NCBI RefSeq assembly: GCF_001888165.1 | Contig: NZ_CP015455.1 | Span: 1,048,001-1,112,000, forward strand | Length of the DNA: 64,000 bases | Direction: 5' to 3' | Source: Syntrophotalea acetylenica | Lineage (GTDB): Bacteria > Desulfobacterota > Desulfuromonadia > Desulfuromonadales > Syntrophotaleaceae | Shown: positions 38,124-47,192 of the stretch, one piece after another | Numbering within the stretch: position 1 is the first letter of the stretch | Layout: each line of letters opens with the position of its first letter | The notes under the pieces: generated by a model | Told to the model about the DNA's origin: nothing | What the model saw: the letters and a program-made list of their open reading frames with translations, nothing else | The model's database searches: none | Translations under genes and position numbers: made by a program

Positions 38124-39500
38124 ATGGATATTCTTTCGAAAGTAAGGGAACGTCACGCAGAAACCTACGATCTGCACAAAAAATATATCAACCCTCAGTT
38201 CGTGCGGGTGCTGGAGGTTATCGGCTTCAATCGCAACTACGTCAGCGGCAAGGGGGCACGCCTTATCGATTCCGACGGGCGCGAGGTGCTCGATTTCCTG
38301 GCCGGCTTCGGCGTCTTCAATATCGGGCGCAACCACCCCCTGGTGGCTCAGGTGCTGCATCAGATGCTCGATTCCGATCCGGCCAACATGGTGCAGATGG
38401 ATCTGGGAGGCATTTCCGGCCTGCTGGCCGAGGCCCTGGCCAAAATCACGCCTGGCGATCTGGATGCGGTATTTTTTACCAACTCCGGAGCTGAAAGTGT
38501 GGAAGGGGCGCTGAAGTTTGCTCGCCAGGCGACACGTCGCCACAAGGTTGTGCACTGCCATCACGCCTTCCACGGACTGACCCTCGGGGCGCTCTCGGTC
38601 AACGGCAACCGTGAGTTCCGCGATTTTAACGAACCGCTGCTGCCCGGCTGTATCCAGGTGCCCTTCAACGATCTGGAGGCCCTGGAGCGCGCCCTGTCCG
38701 GCGGTGATGTGGCGGCGTTTATCGTCGAACCGATACAGGGCAAAGGGGTGTTCGTGCCGGATGACGATTACCTTCCCGGCGCCCGCCGCCTTTGTGACAA
38801 ATACGGAACGCTGTTGATCGCTGACGAGGTGCAGACCGGTTTCGGGCGTACCGGCAAGATGTTCGCCGTCGATCACTGGGATGTGGTGCCGGATGTCATG
38901 GCGGTTTCCAAGGCGCTGTCCGGCGGGTTCGTCCCGGTTGGCGCGGTGATCACGCGGCGCTCGGTTCACGCCAGGGTTTTTGACAGCATGGATCGCTGTT
39001 TCGCCCACTCCAACACCTTTGGCCAGAACGATCTGGCGATGGCCGCCGGATTGGCGACCCTCGAAGTGCTGCAGAGTGAAAATCTCCCGGCACGGGCCGC
39101 CGAAACCGGGACCTACATTCTCGATGGTCTGCGCGAAAAAGCTCAGCGCTACGAGATGCTGCACGAAATACGGGGCAAGGGCCTGATGATCGGCATGCAG
39201 TTCGGTGAGCCCAGATCCCTGACACTCAAGGCTGGCTGGAAACTGGTGCATAAGATGAATGCGGATCTTTTCGGGCAGATGATTACCATGCCGCTGATGG
39301 AAAAACATCACATTCTGACTCAGGTGGCGGGCCACGGTCTCGATACCGTCAAGATTCTGCCGCCGCTGGTTATCGGGAAACAGGAGGCGGACATGTTCCT
39401 TGACGCCATGGAAACCGTTCTCAAGGACGTTCATCGGTTCCCCGGTTCGGCCTGGGCCACGACCAAGGACCTGGCCATGCGCACCATGAAGAGCGCCTGA
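38124..39500 (+). CDS. hpnO: Hopanoid biosynthesis aminotransferase HpnO
   Basis: HpnO is a class-III PLP aminotransferase that makes the terminal amino group of aminobacteriohopanetriol. The 458-residue product has FFTNSGAESVEGALKFAR (cofactor phosphate), HHAFHGLTLGALS, IADEVQTGFGRTGKMFA, and the PLP lysine in VSKALSGGFVPVGA. Class-III aminotransferases are many; the assignment to HpnO rests on its position directly before hpnN and the nearby hpnH and hpnG. The conserved MLHEIRGKGLMIGMQFGEP segment also fits. Confidence 0.87.
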   Translation: MDILSKVRERHAETYDLHKKYINPQFVRVLEVIGFNRNYVSGKGARLIDSDGREVLDFLAGFGVFNIGRNHPLVAQVLHQMLDSDPANMVQMDLGGISGLLAEALAKITPGDLDAVFFTNSGAESVEGALKFARQATRRHKVVHCHHAFHGLTLGALSVNGNREFRDFNEPLLPGCIQVPFNDLEALERALSGGDVAAFIVEPIQGKGVFVPDDDYLPGARRLCDKYGTLLIADEVQTGFGRTGKMFAVDHWDVVPDVMAVSKALSGGFVPVGAVITRRSVHARVFDSMDRCFAHSNTFGQNDLAMAAGLATLEVLQSENLPARAAETGTYILDGLREKAQRYEMLHEIRGKGLMIGMQFGEPRSLTLKAGWKLVHKMNADLFGQMITMPLMEKHHILTQVAGHGLDTVKILPPLVIGKQEADMFLDAMETVLKDVHRFPGSAWATTKDLAMRTMKSA

Positions 39501-39502
39501 TC

Positions 39503-42184
39503 ATGTTTGAAACCCTGCAGAACAGATTGCTGGCCGGGCTTTGGCACCTGATTTCCCGCGCGCCGCGCAGCGTTGTGTGGTGCGCGGTGTTTCTGGCCGC
39601 GGCATCGACACTGGTCTCGGTGCTGTTTTTGCGCCTTGACAGCGATCAGGACAAGCTTGTCTCCCGGGACCTGCCCTATCAGCAGCGCTATCTGGAAGTG
39701 CTGCGGAATTTCGGGGACCAGGAATATCTCTATGTCGTGATCCAGGCCGGGGCGGAAGAGCAGGGCAGAACCCGCGCCAGGGCCTTCGCCGATGCGCTGG
39801 CGACGCGTTTAAAAGCAGCTCCCGATCAGATCCAGGAGATTCACTACCGCACCACCGCCAGCGATCTTGGTCCACAAGCGCTTTACTACGCGCCGTTGAA
39901 GGAGGCAAAGAGCCTGGTCGGCATGACTTCGACCGTTGGTCCCGTGGCCATGGACTGGCTGCGCAGCGGTGAACTGGCGGATTTCATCCGCCGTGTCGGC
40001 AGTCTGCTCGACGGTGGCGTCCGGCATGGCGATGCGGCCGATCCGGCGTTGCTCGAGACAGCGCTTGGCGGTCTCGACGGCTTTGCCGACCGCCTCAATG
40101 CCGCCCTCGATGGCAAGGATCCCGGCGGTCCGGTGATCGATATGGCCAATCAGGGCAACCACTACTTTTTTACCGCTAACCAACGTCTCCTGATCATGCG
40201 TCTGCTGCCGGCCAAGGACTACGGCACCATGGACGTGATCGCCGGCCCTCTGGCGACAGTGCGCACCGCCCTGCGCCAGACCCGCGCGGAGTTTCCCGGC
40301 CTGCAGGCCGGCCTGACCGGGCGTCCGGTGCTGCAGGCCGATGAAATGGCCACCACCAACCGCGATATGACGCGGGCTTCGATCATTTCGGTGATTCTGG
40401 TGGGGCTGCTGTTCATGGTGGTACTGCATGGATGGCTGCGTCCGCTGCTGGTCATTTTCTGTCTGGGGCTGGCGATTGCCATGACCTTCGGCTTCACCAC
40501 GGTGACTCTGGGGGTGCTCAATCTGCTGTCCATCGTTTTCGCCCTGGTGCTGGTCGGGATCGGGGTCGATTTCGGTGTGCATGTCGTTTTGCGCTACATC
40601 GAGGAACGCAAGGAAGGTAAAAGCGTCGAAGACGCGGTGCGCATTTCCCTGATGCAGACCGGTCCGGGAGTCATTGTCGGCGCCATTACCTCGGTTTGCG
40701 CTTTTTATGCGGTGCTGTGGTCCGACTTCACCGGCCTGGCGGAACTCGGTCTGATTGGCGGAACCGGCATTCTGATCTCGCTGGTGGTGATGCTCACCGT
40801 GCTGCCAGCTCTGCTGCTCATGGCGGGCCGTCGTCAGCTGTTCCCCAAATCCCTGCCGCATGTCACCAGCCTGCCGGTTCTGGGTCGTCTGTCCGCAAGG
40901 CCGGGACGGCTGCTGTCGATCCTGGCATTGTTCACTCTGCTTTTGTTGCCCGGGCTGTTCAGGGTCGGGTTCAATTACAATCTCCTTGAATTGCAGGCCA
41001 GGGGGCTCGAGTCGGTCGATTATGAAAAGCGCATGATCGAGGATTCCGACGAATCGACCTGGTTTGCGGTGTCGGTGGCTGACAGCGCGGCGCAGCTCGA
41101 TGTCCTGGGGGAAAAATTCAAAGCGCTGCCGAGTGTCGGCAAGATTGAAAGCCTGGTCGATTATCTGCCCCGTAACCAGCAACGCAAGGCGGCCTTGTTC
41201 AGGCAGGCATCGGCGAATCTCGGCGCGATGCCACCGGTCGTGGCGGCCGCTGCCATCGATACGAAGTCGGTGCTCGAAGCACTGGACAGCTTGTCGGCGT
41301 CCCTCGACAACCTGGCGGAGAAACTGTTTGCGGCCGGCGCCGGAGAGGAACTCGCGCGGCTAGACCGGCTGATGGAAAAACTCGATGCGGTTTATGAAAA
41401 GCTGGCCGCGGATCCCCGCCTTGCCGCCAGGCTGACGCCGGTGCAGTCCCGCCTGCAGGCCGACGTCAGGGACGGTATCGGGCAGCTGCAGGCGTGGCTG
41501 GCGGCGGGTCCGGTGACAATCGATACTCTGCCAGCGTTTTTGCGATCCTTGTTTATCGGTCGTGACGGTAGCATGCAACTCAAGATCACGCCGCGCCACG
41601 ATATCTGGAAGTTCGCCAACCTGAAGACTTTCATCCGGGACTTGCGCAGCATCGACCAGCGGATTACCGGCGTGCCTGTCAGTGTTTATGAATCCGCACA
41701 GTTGATGAAAAGGACATTTCTGTCCGCCGCCATTGTAACGCTGGCACTGGTCAGCGTGCTGCTCTGGATCAGTGGTCGTTCCCTGCGCTATGTGCTGCTG
41801 GCCCTCCTGCCGCTGTCGGTCGGCATGATCTGGTTGCTGTCGCTGATGGGATGGCTGGGGCTGGATTTCAATCTGGCCAACTTTTTCGCCATCCCCATTC
41901 TGATAGCCGTCGGGGTTGACGGCGGGGTGCATTGTCTTGCACGCTGGCAGGAATTGCGCAACGGCTGTCTGTTTTCCACCACGACGCCGACGGCGGTGGC
42001 GCTGAGCTTCACCACCACCATGATCGGTTTCGGCGGGTTGCTGTTCGCCCATCACCGTGGCCTGGCCAGCCTGGGCTGGGTCATGGTGCTCGGTTCGCTG
42101 ACCGGGATGCTGAGTTGCCTGCTGGTTCTGCCGGCGGCGCTCAAGCTTTTCCGCTACGGGCAGTCCCTGGACAAGGAGTCGTGA
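39503..42184 (+). CDS. hpnN: Hopanoid-associated RND transporter HpnN
   Basis: This 893-residue inner-membrane protein belongs to the MMPL/RND family. HpnN moves hopanoids to the outer membrane in Rhodopseudomonas. A first transmembrane helix (about 24-44) is followed by a large periplasmic domain, five helices about 295-450 (with GVDFGVHVVLRYIEERKEG), a second helix-domain-helices repeat with SIVFALVLVGIGVDFG and its counterpart FFAIPILIAVGVDGGVHC near residue 810. It starts three bases after hpnO. Coiled regions (about 590-650) fit the periplasmic part. Confidence 0.9.
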   Translation: MFETLQNRLLAGLWHLISRAPRSVVWCAVFLAAASTLVSVLFLRLDSDQDKLVSRDLPYQQRYLEVLRNFGDQEYLYVVIQAGAEEQGRTRARAFADALATRLKAAPDQIQEIHYRTTASDLGPQALYYAPLKEAKSLVGMTSTVGPVAMDWLRSGELADFIRRVGSLLDGGVRHGDAADPALLETALGGLDGFADRLNAALDGKDPGGPVIDMANQGNHYFFTANQRLLIMRLLPAKDYGTMDVIAGPLATVRTALRQTRAEFPGLQAGLTGRPVLQADEMATTNRDMTRASIISVILVGLLFMVVLHGWLRPLLVIFCLGLAIAMTFGFTTVTLGVLNLLSIVFALVLVGIGVDFGVHVVLRYIEERKEGKSVEDAVRISLMQTGPGVIVGAITSVCAFYAVLWSDFTGLAELGLIGGTGILISLVVMLTVLPALLLMAGRRQLFPKSLPHVTSLPVLGRLSARPGRLLSILALFTLLLLPGLFRVGFNYNLLELQARGLESVDYEKRMIEDSDESTWFAVSVADSAAQLDVLGEKFKALPSVGKIESLVDYLPRNQQRKAALFRQASANLGAMPPVVAAAAIDTKSVLEALDSLSASLDNLAEKLFAAGAGEELARLDRLMEKLDAVYEKLAADPRLAARLTPVQSRLQADVRDGIGQLQAWLAAGPVTIDTLPAFLRSLFIGRDGSMQLKITPRHDIWKFANLKTFIRDLRSIDQRITGVPVSVYESAQLMKRTFLSAAIVTLALVSVLLWISGRSLRYVLLALLPLSVGMIWLLSLMGWLGLDFNLANFFAIPILIAVGVDGGVHCLARWQELRNGCLFSTTTPTAVALSFTTTMIGFGGLLFAHHRGLASLGWVMVLGSLTGMLSCLLVLPAALKLFRYGQSLDKES

Positions 42185-42189
42185 TTTCG

Positions 42190-42999
42190 ATGCGAAAATT
42201 GCTGATCGCAATGCTGTTGGTAATCGCCGTCGTCGGTTATGCGCAGGGTGCCGAACCCTTCGACTTTGTGGTGATACAGCCCGGGCAACCCGGTTCGTCG
42301 CAGGATGCGCAACCGGTCATGGATGCATTGGCCGCCTACCTGCGGGACAAGCTTGGCGGTTCGGTCACCGTCAGGGGGCACTACTTCAACGAAGCCTCGG
42401 CGGCTTCGGCTTTTCTCGCCACGCACCAGCCACGCTGGGGGATCGTATCTCTGGGCTATTTCCTGACTTACCACGGTGCAGGTTGCCTGGTGCCGCTGGC
42501 CGCAACCAGGCCCGGCGGCGCCGACAGCGATGTCTGGCGGTTGATGGTGGTCCAGGACGGGCCGGATGACTGGCGTGCCGTAAACGGGAGCGTCGAGGGC
42601 ACGATGCTGTTTCAGCCACAGGTCGCGGCGCGCCTGATGTTCCGGCGCCCTGTCGGGGGAATGCCCTTCGCTCTCAAGGGGACCTTTCGCCCGCTGAGTT
42701 CCCTGCGAAACCTGTCCCGGGGCAAGGGGGCCGGGGTGATTCTGGACAAACCCCAGTTCGATGCAATCCAGGCTCTGCCCCAGTCTTCCAGGCTCAAGGT
42801 CATTGCGGCTTCCGATGCGCTTCCGACGCCGGCCGTGGTGAGCTTTGGACCGCCGGGCAAACTGCATGCCAGGCTTTACAAGGTATTGCAGTCCATGAAA
42901 CAGGATCCCGCCGCGGCCGATCTGCTGAAATTGTTGCAGACCGACGGTTTCGGCCCGCCCGATGCGCGTCTGAAAACGTTGAAGGGAAAAGGCCTATGA
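42190..42999 (+). CDS. PhnD-like periplasmic substrate-binding protein
   Basis: The 269-residue product starts MRKLLIAMLLVIAVVGYAQG (signal peptide, cleavage near GAEP). The mature part resembles the phosphate/phosphonate-binding (PhnD-type) fold: DALAAYLRDKLGGSVTVRG, HQPRWGIVSLGYFLTYH and VIAASDALPTPAVVSFGPPG. No ABC permease is nearby. A GTG nine bases upstream is possible, but too close to the AAGGAG site. Its place between hpnN and hpnH suggests a periplasmic accessory in hopanoid or lipid transport, in the spot where MlaC-like HpnM often lies in other bacteria. That role is inference. Confidence 0.72.
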   Translation: MRKLLIAMLLVIAVVGYAQGAEPFDFVVIQPGQPGSSQDAQPVMDALAAYLRDKLGGSVTVRGHYFNEASAASAFLATHQPRWGIVSLGYFLTYHGAGCLVPLAATRPGGADSDVWRLMVVQDGPDDWRAVNGSVEGTMLFQPQVAARLMFRRPVGGMPFALKGTFRPLSSLRNLSRGKGAGVILDKPQFDAIQALPQSSRLKVIAASDALPTPAVVSFGPPGKLHARLYKVLQSMKQDPAAADLLKLLQTDGFGPPDARLKTLKGKGL

Positions 43000-43738
43000 A
43001 GCTTGTGATTCCGATGCTGTTTGGGGTAGTATGCGTGCTTTCCGGTTGCGCGTCGGGCCCATCCACAGCGCCGCAACGGAGTATCGATGCGTCCGCGGCC
43101 CGACCCGGAGCTTTTGACCTCTGGCAGGACTGCGATATGGCGGACGCCGAAGCCTGGCGTCTTGCTGCCCCCGGGATGCCGATGCGGCCCTGAGCGGCGC
43201 TGCCTGCCATGCTTTTTTGGTGGAGCAGGGGCAGGGAGATCTTAAAACCGCCGAAGCCGGGCGACGACTCGCCCAACAAGCTGTCGACGCTTTGCCCAAA
43301 AGCGCCGAAGCGCATTATCTGCTCGCTTACCTGTCCGGCCTGGAGGCACAGCGCAATCCCCTGAAGGCCCTGGCGCTGGTGCCGGTCATCGAGAGGGAGG
43401 CGCTGGCCGCCCTGAAGCTCAACCCGGCGCTTGACGAGGCCGGTCCAGCCCGCATGCTCGGGGACCTTTACCTGCAGGCGCCGGCTTTCCCGGTGAGCAT
43501 CGGGGATCCCGCGCTGGCCGTCGACTACTACGAACAGGCCGTGGAATTGGCTCCCGATCAGTCCGAAAATCGCCTGGGGCTTGTCGACGCACTGCTCACG
43601 GAGGGGCGTCCTGCCGATGCCTGCCGTCAGTTGCAGCGTTTCTGGAAGGGCCTGATTCCAGGCGAAAGCTCCAGCGGTCCGTGGGAGCGGGGACTGGAGC
43701 TGCAAGGGCGCATGTGTGAGGCTTTGCAGGAAGAGTGA
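42996..43738 (+). CDS. TPR-like lipoprotein, frameshifted
   Basis: The first frame begins at ATG 42996 (ATGA overlap with the previous gene) with a lipoprotein signal MKLVIPMLFGVVCVLSGCAS (lipobox LSGC). It stops at 43193. The downstream frame continues as DADAALSGAACHAFLVEQGQG and has two TPR-like helix pairs (AVDALPKSAEAHYLLAYL and YEQAVELAPDQSENRLGLVDALL). One missing C in the run at 43168-43172 joins them into a 247-residue lipoprotein. TPR repeats mediate protein contacts. It is probably a partner of the preceding periplasmic protein. Confidence 0.75.
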
Positions 43739-43926
43739 TCGATGTAAATCTCAGTGTCTCTGGCTGACGCAGGATACCTGTCCGGTTGCTCGGAACGGGG
43801 ATGTCCTGCGTCGCTGTGTTTTGCCGTCGCGATATCGACCGCGCGACCATCGGGCCAGGTCCACCGGCGTCCGAATTTCCGGATGGCCGAGCGCCGGCCA
43901 GAATTCATGTCTCAAGGAGATCTGCT

Positions 43927-44937
43927 TTGGGTGTTCCTTTTATCCAGAAAGCCCGTATCGGGGGCTATATTTGCAGGCAGTTGGCCAAAGGCAACCGCCG
44001 TTTTCCCCTGGTGTTGATGCTTGAGCCGCTGTTTCAGTGCAATTTGCGCTGCAAAGGCTGCGGAAAAATTTCCCATCCGCCGGAGATCATGAACCGCCGC
44101 ATGACCGTTGAGGAGTGCGTGGCCAGGGCCGAAGAGTGCGGTGCCCCCATCGTTTCCCTGCCCGGGGGTGAACCGCTCATGCATCCGGACATCCATTTGA
44201 TCGCCCGGGAACTGATCGCCCGTAAACGTTTTGTGTATCTTTGCACCAATGCATTGTTGGTGGAAAAGCGGCTGGCGGATTTCGAGCCGTCGCCCTACCT
44301 CACCTTCAATGTTCACCTGGACGGTCTGCGGGACAAACACGATACCCTGGTCAATCGCAATGGCGTCTTCGATCAGGCGGTGCAGGCCATTCGGCGACTG
44401 GTCGCCGATGGCTACCGGGTGACAACCAACACGACCTTTTTTGGCGACGAGACCCCGGAAAGCGCGGCGGCCCTGTTTGATTTTCTCATGTCCCTGGGCG
44501 TCGAAGGCATGACGGTGGCGCCGGCTTTCAATTATGAAAGTGCCGAGGAACAGGATAATTTCCTCGGTCGCGAGGGCAGCTGCAAGCTGTTCCGCGCCCT
44601 GCTGCCGCAGGCCCGCAAACGCGGCTGGCGCTTCAATCACAGCAGCCTGTACCTCGATTTTCTGGCGGGCGGGCAGCAGTACGCCTGTTCCCCCTGGGGA
44701 ACGCCTGCCGCCAACATTTTCGGTTGGCAGCGCCCCTGTTATCTTCTCAACGACGGCTACGTTGGCAGTTTCCGTGAACTGATGCAGGATACCGACTGGG
44801 AAAGCTACGGAACGGCAGGGGATGCGCGCTGCGCCGATTGTATGGTACACTGCGGATTCGAGCCAAGTGCGGTGGTGGATGCGGCGCTGCATCCGCTCAA
44901 GGCATTGGGGGTTTTTCTGCGTGGCGCCGGCAATTGA
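43927..44937 (+). CDS. hpnH: Adenosyl-hopene transferase HpnH (radical SAM)
   Basis: HpnH adds the 5'-deoxyadenosyl group to diploptene, the first step of hopanoid side-chain extension. The start is TTG 43927, chosen because AAGGAGA lies just upstream and the product begins MGVPFIQKARIGGYICRQ, as in the family. The 336 residues carry CNLRCKGC (Cys38, Cys42, Cys45), GGEPLMHPD, and the C-terminal cysteines in CADCMVHCGFEPSA. The frame is open further upstream but has no family similarity there. The 188 bases after the TPR gene contain no other gene. Confidence 0.92.
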   Translation: MGVPFIQKARIGGYICRQLAKGNRRFPLVLMLEPLFQCNLRCKGCGKISHPPEIMNRRMTVEECVARAEECGAPIVSLPGGEPLMHPDIHLIARELIARKRFVYLCTNALLVEKRLADFEPSPYLTFNVHLDGLRDKHDTLVNRNGVFDQAVQAIRRLVADGYRVTTNTTFFGDETPESAAALFDFLMSLGVEGMTVAPAFNYESAEEQDNFLGREGSCKLFRALLPQARKRGWRFNHSSLYLDFLAGGQQYACSPWGTPAANIFGWQRPCYLLNDGYVGSFRELMQDTDWESYGTAGDARCADCMVHCGFEPSAVVDAALHPLKALGVFLRGAGN

Positions 44938-44981
44938 TGCCCCTTTGAGGGGCGTCGTTATTTTCGGGAGTGGAGGCATGG

Positions 44982-45746
44982 GTGGCTTCACGTTGCGCTG
45001 ATGCGGACCGTCATCTCGGCATGGTGGTGGCTCTGCCCGCCGAGGCCAGAGCCCTTCTCGGCAGGCAGCGGTGGATAAGGCGCGGTGGTTTTGCCATCTA
45101 TGAAAGCCGCGGACCGTCATCCGTGAAGACCACCTGGGCGTGCTGCGGGATCGGTCACCAGCGGGCCGCCGCCGCCGCCGCTTTTCTGGTTGAACAGGGC
45201 GTGACCCGTCTTGGTATTGCCGGAGTTTCCGGCGGACTGGACTCCGGGCTGGCCAGCGGCGATCTGATCGCTGCCAGAGGCGTTACCGATGAGGCCGGTT
45301 GTCTATGGCCGGCGGATCGACAGCTGTGTGCGTGGCTTGTTTCCAGCCTCGGTAATGAGGCCCGTTGCGGACTTGTCCTGACCACCAGCGAACCGCTGCT
45401 GACCACCCGGCGGAAAGCCTCCTGGCAAGCCCGCAGCGAGGCGCTGGCAGTCGATATGGAAAGCGCCGCCGTCGCCAATGTCGCGACCGTTGCGGGTAAA
45501 CCGTTTTTTGTGTTGCGAGCGGTCTGCGATGATGCACGGCGCTCGGTGCCTCCGGCGTTGCTGCATCTGGTGGATGAGCAGGGCCGTCCCCGGCTGTTAT
45601 GGATTGCGGCTCGCCTGGTGCGGCAGCCGTCCTTGCTGCCTGAGCTGCTGCGCATGCAGGGGGATTTCGGCCGCGCGCTGAAGGCGTTGCGGCGTGGCTG
45701 GCGGGCATGTTGCGCTTCGGACGCCCCGTATTTCGATAAGGAGTGA
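44982..45746 (+). CDS. hpnG: Adenosylhopane nucleoside phosphorylase HpnG
   Basis: HpnG removes adenine from adenosylhopane, giving ribosylhopane or its phosphate. The 254-residue product is a purine nucleoside phosphorylase-fold protein ([49 protein letters not shown], and AVDMESAAVANVA with the conserved acidic pair). GTG 44982 has GGAGG five bases upstream; GTG 44970 is also in frame. It follows hpnH by 44 bases and comes next in the pathway. Confidence 0.9.
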   Translation: MASRCADADRHLGMVVALPAEARALLGRQRWIRRGGFAIYESRGPSSVKTTWACCGIGHQRAAAAAAFLVEQGVTRLGIAGVSGGLDSGLASGDLIAARGVTDEAGCLWPADRQLCAWLVSSLGNEARCGLVLTTSEPLLTTRRKASWQARSEALAVDMESAAVANVATVAGKPFFVLRAVCDDARRSVPPALLHLVDEQGRPRLLWIAARLVRQPSLLPELLRMQGDFGRALKALRRGWRACCASDAPYFDKE

Positions 45747-45752
45747 TGATAA

Positions 45753-46211
45753 ATGGCTGATCCAATCAAGGACGGTGATGTAATCCGGGTGCGGTATACC
45801 GGCCGCGACCAGAATGGCGAAGTCTTCGACACCACCGACGGGCGCGGGCCCTTTACTTATGTGGTCGGTTCCGGCGCCGTCATGCGGGGTTTCGATGCGG
45901 CGGTGCTTGGTTTGCGAGCCGGTGAGCGTACTCGCGTAATTCTCGCGCCGGACCAGGCTTACGGAGCGCGTAACGAGGAGTGTGTCATCAGTATTCCCCG
46001 TAGCAGTGTTCCGGCCCGCCTGAATATTGTGCCTGGCATGCAGTTGAAACTGCCTCTGCAGGGGGGCAAGGCGATGACGGCTACCGTCACCAAAATTACC
46101 AGGGAACTCATCCGCCTCGACGGCAACCACCCCCTGGCGGGAAAAACCCTGACGTTCGATATAGAAATCGTGGCTACCGGCCTCAGGCCGACGGAACTGT
46201 TCGCATCGTAG
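45753..46211 (+). CDS. FKBP-type peptidyl-prolyl cis-trans isomerase
   Basis: The 152-residue protein begins MADPIKDGDVIRVRYTGRDQNGEVFDTT, an FKBP fold with a SlyD-like insert-in-flap domain (APDQAYGARNEECVISIPRSSVP). AAGGAGTG precedes ATG, overlapping the end of hpnG by context, so it may be expressed with the hopanoid genes. It has no signal peptide and no metal-binding tail. Confidence 0.9.
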   Translation: MADPIKDGDVIRVRYTGRDQNGEVFDTTDGRGPFTYVVGSGAVMRGFDAAVLGLRAGERTRVILAPDQAYGARNEECVISIPRSSVPARLNIVPGMQLKLPLQGGKAMTATVTKITRELIRLDGNHPLAGKTLTFDIEIVATGLRPTELFAS

Positions 46212-46334
46212 CCTGTTTTACCCGGCCGCTTCTGAGCGGAAACGCAAGAGGCGGGCATTTCGCAATGGGAGATACAATGCTGCCGCATGCTGTGGGGGCA
46301 TTTCTCGACCATCAGACCAAGGAGACGAGGAAAA

Positions 46335-46841
46335 ATGGCGGAAATCATCCAGACTGGAGATACCATCAGCGTTAACTACACCGGGCGTTTCGAAGACGGC
46401 CAGGTGTTTGACTCTTCCGAAGGGCGCGCGCCCCTCAAATTCACTGTCGGTTCCGGACAACTCATCAAAGGGTTTGACGATGCCGTGGTGGGGCTTAAAC
46501 AAGGCGATAAAACCACTGTCACGATCGAGGCCAAGGACGGCTACGGCGAATACCGGGACGATCTGGTCATTGCCGTCCCCAAAGCCAACGTTCCCGAGAA
46601 TCTTGAGATCGAGATCGGCAAGCGCTTTCATCTGCGCGATCAGAGCGGCCGTCCGGTGCCGGCCGTGGTTGTTGAAATTACTGAAGAAGCCGTGAAGCTG
46701 GATGCCAATCATGCGATGGCCGGCAAGACCCTGATATTTGATATCGAAGTGGTCGAAACCGGATTGCAGGCCGAGGCGCCTCAGGCCGCTTCCCACTGTG
46801 GTGACGGCAGCAACGGTTGCCGGGGTTGCGGTCAGCACTGA
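46335..46841 (+). CDS. SlyD-like FKBP isomerase with a Cys/His-rich tail
   Basis: The 168-residue product starts at ATG 46335 (GAGGAAAA upstream) as MAEIIQTGDTISVNYTGRFEDG. The FKBP core and insert-in-flap domain (EAKDGYGEYRDDLVIAVPKAN) are intact. The C-terminus ends HCGDGSNGCRGCGQH, a short metal-binding-type tail like that of SlyD, which delivers nickel during hydrogenase maturation in E. coli. A role in metal supply is possible. It is a tandem paralogue of the gene before it. Confidence 0.9.
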   Translation: MAEIIQTGDTISVNYTGRFEDGQVFDSSEGRAPLKFTVGSGQLIKGFDDAVVGLKQGDKTTVTIEAKDGYGEYRDDLVIAVPKANVPENLEIEIGKRFHLRDQSGRPVPAVVVEITEEAVKLDANHAMAGKTLIFDIEVVETGLQAEAPQAASHCGDGSNGCRGCGQH

Positions 46842-46872
46842 GTGGTGGACGCAAGCAGGATAAGCATATTTG

Positions 46873-46902
46873 CGGAGCCGGCATATTCCGGCTCCGTTTT
46901 TT
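46873..46902 (+). terminator. Intrinsic terminator after the FKBP pair
   Basis: CGGAGCCGG and CCGGCTCCG with a 6-base loop, then TTTTTT. Confidence 0.92.
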
Positions 46903-47192
46903 AATGCCTGCAAGCGGGAGAAAAATATGAATTCCATGGTCATTTGATTTTGCGTTTTTGCCGGCCGTGTCACGGCAGGCCGCCCTAAAAAATATTGTTT
47001 TTCGATAACTACCATACGATCCAGCCGGGACGTCCCGCCGGCATCAGAGGCATGTCCCTGCCGCTGCATTGAAACTGGCCTGCGGGCGACCTGCCTGCAG
47101 TCGCCGGTGGCCGTGGCTGATTCAGGATGTTATGCTATAAATGTTTTCGAGACCCGTTCGGATGAGCCGTTGGCAATGGATGGCAGGCGCGC
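46903..47192. other. Intergenic stretch before the SLC13 gene
   Basis: I see no gene. A short palindrome (CGGGACGTCCCG near 47029) is the only structure. No clear promoter boxes are seen for the carrier gene. Confidence 0.4.

Noticed and set aside
38124-39500. Assignment of the aminotransferase as acetylornithine or GABA aminotransferase
   Set aside because: The fold is shared, but the direct link to hpnN, hpnH and hpnG fits HpnO better.
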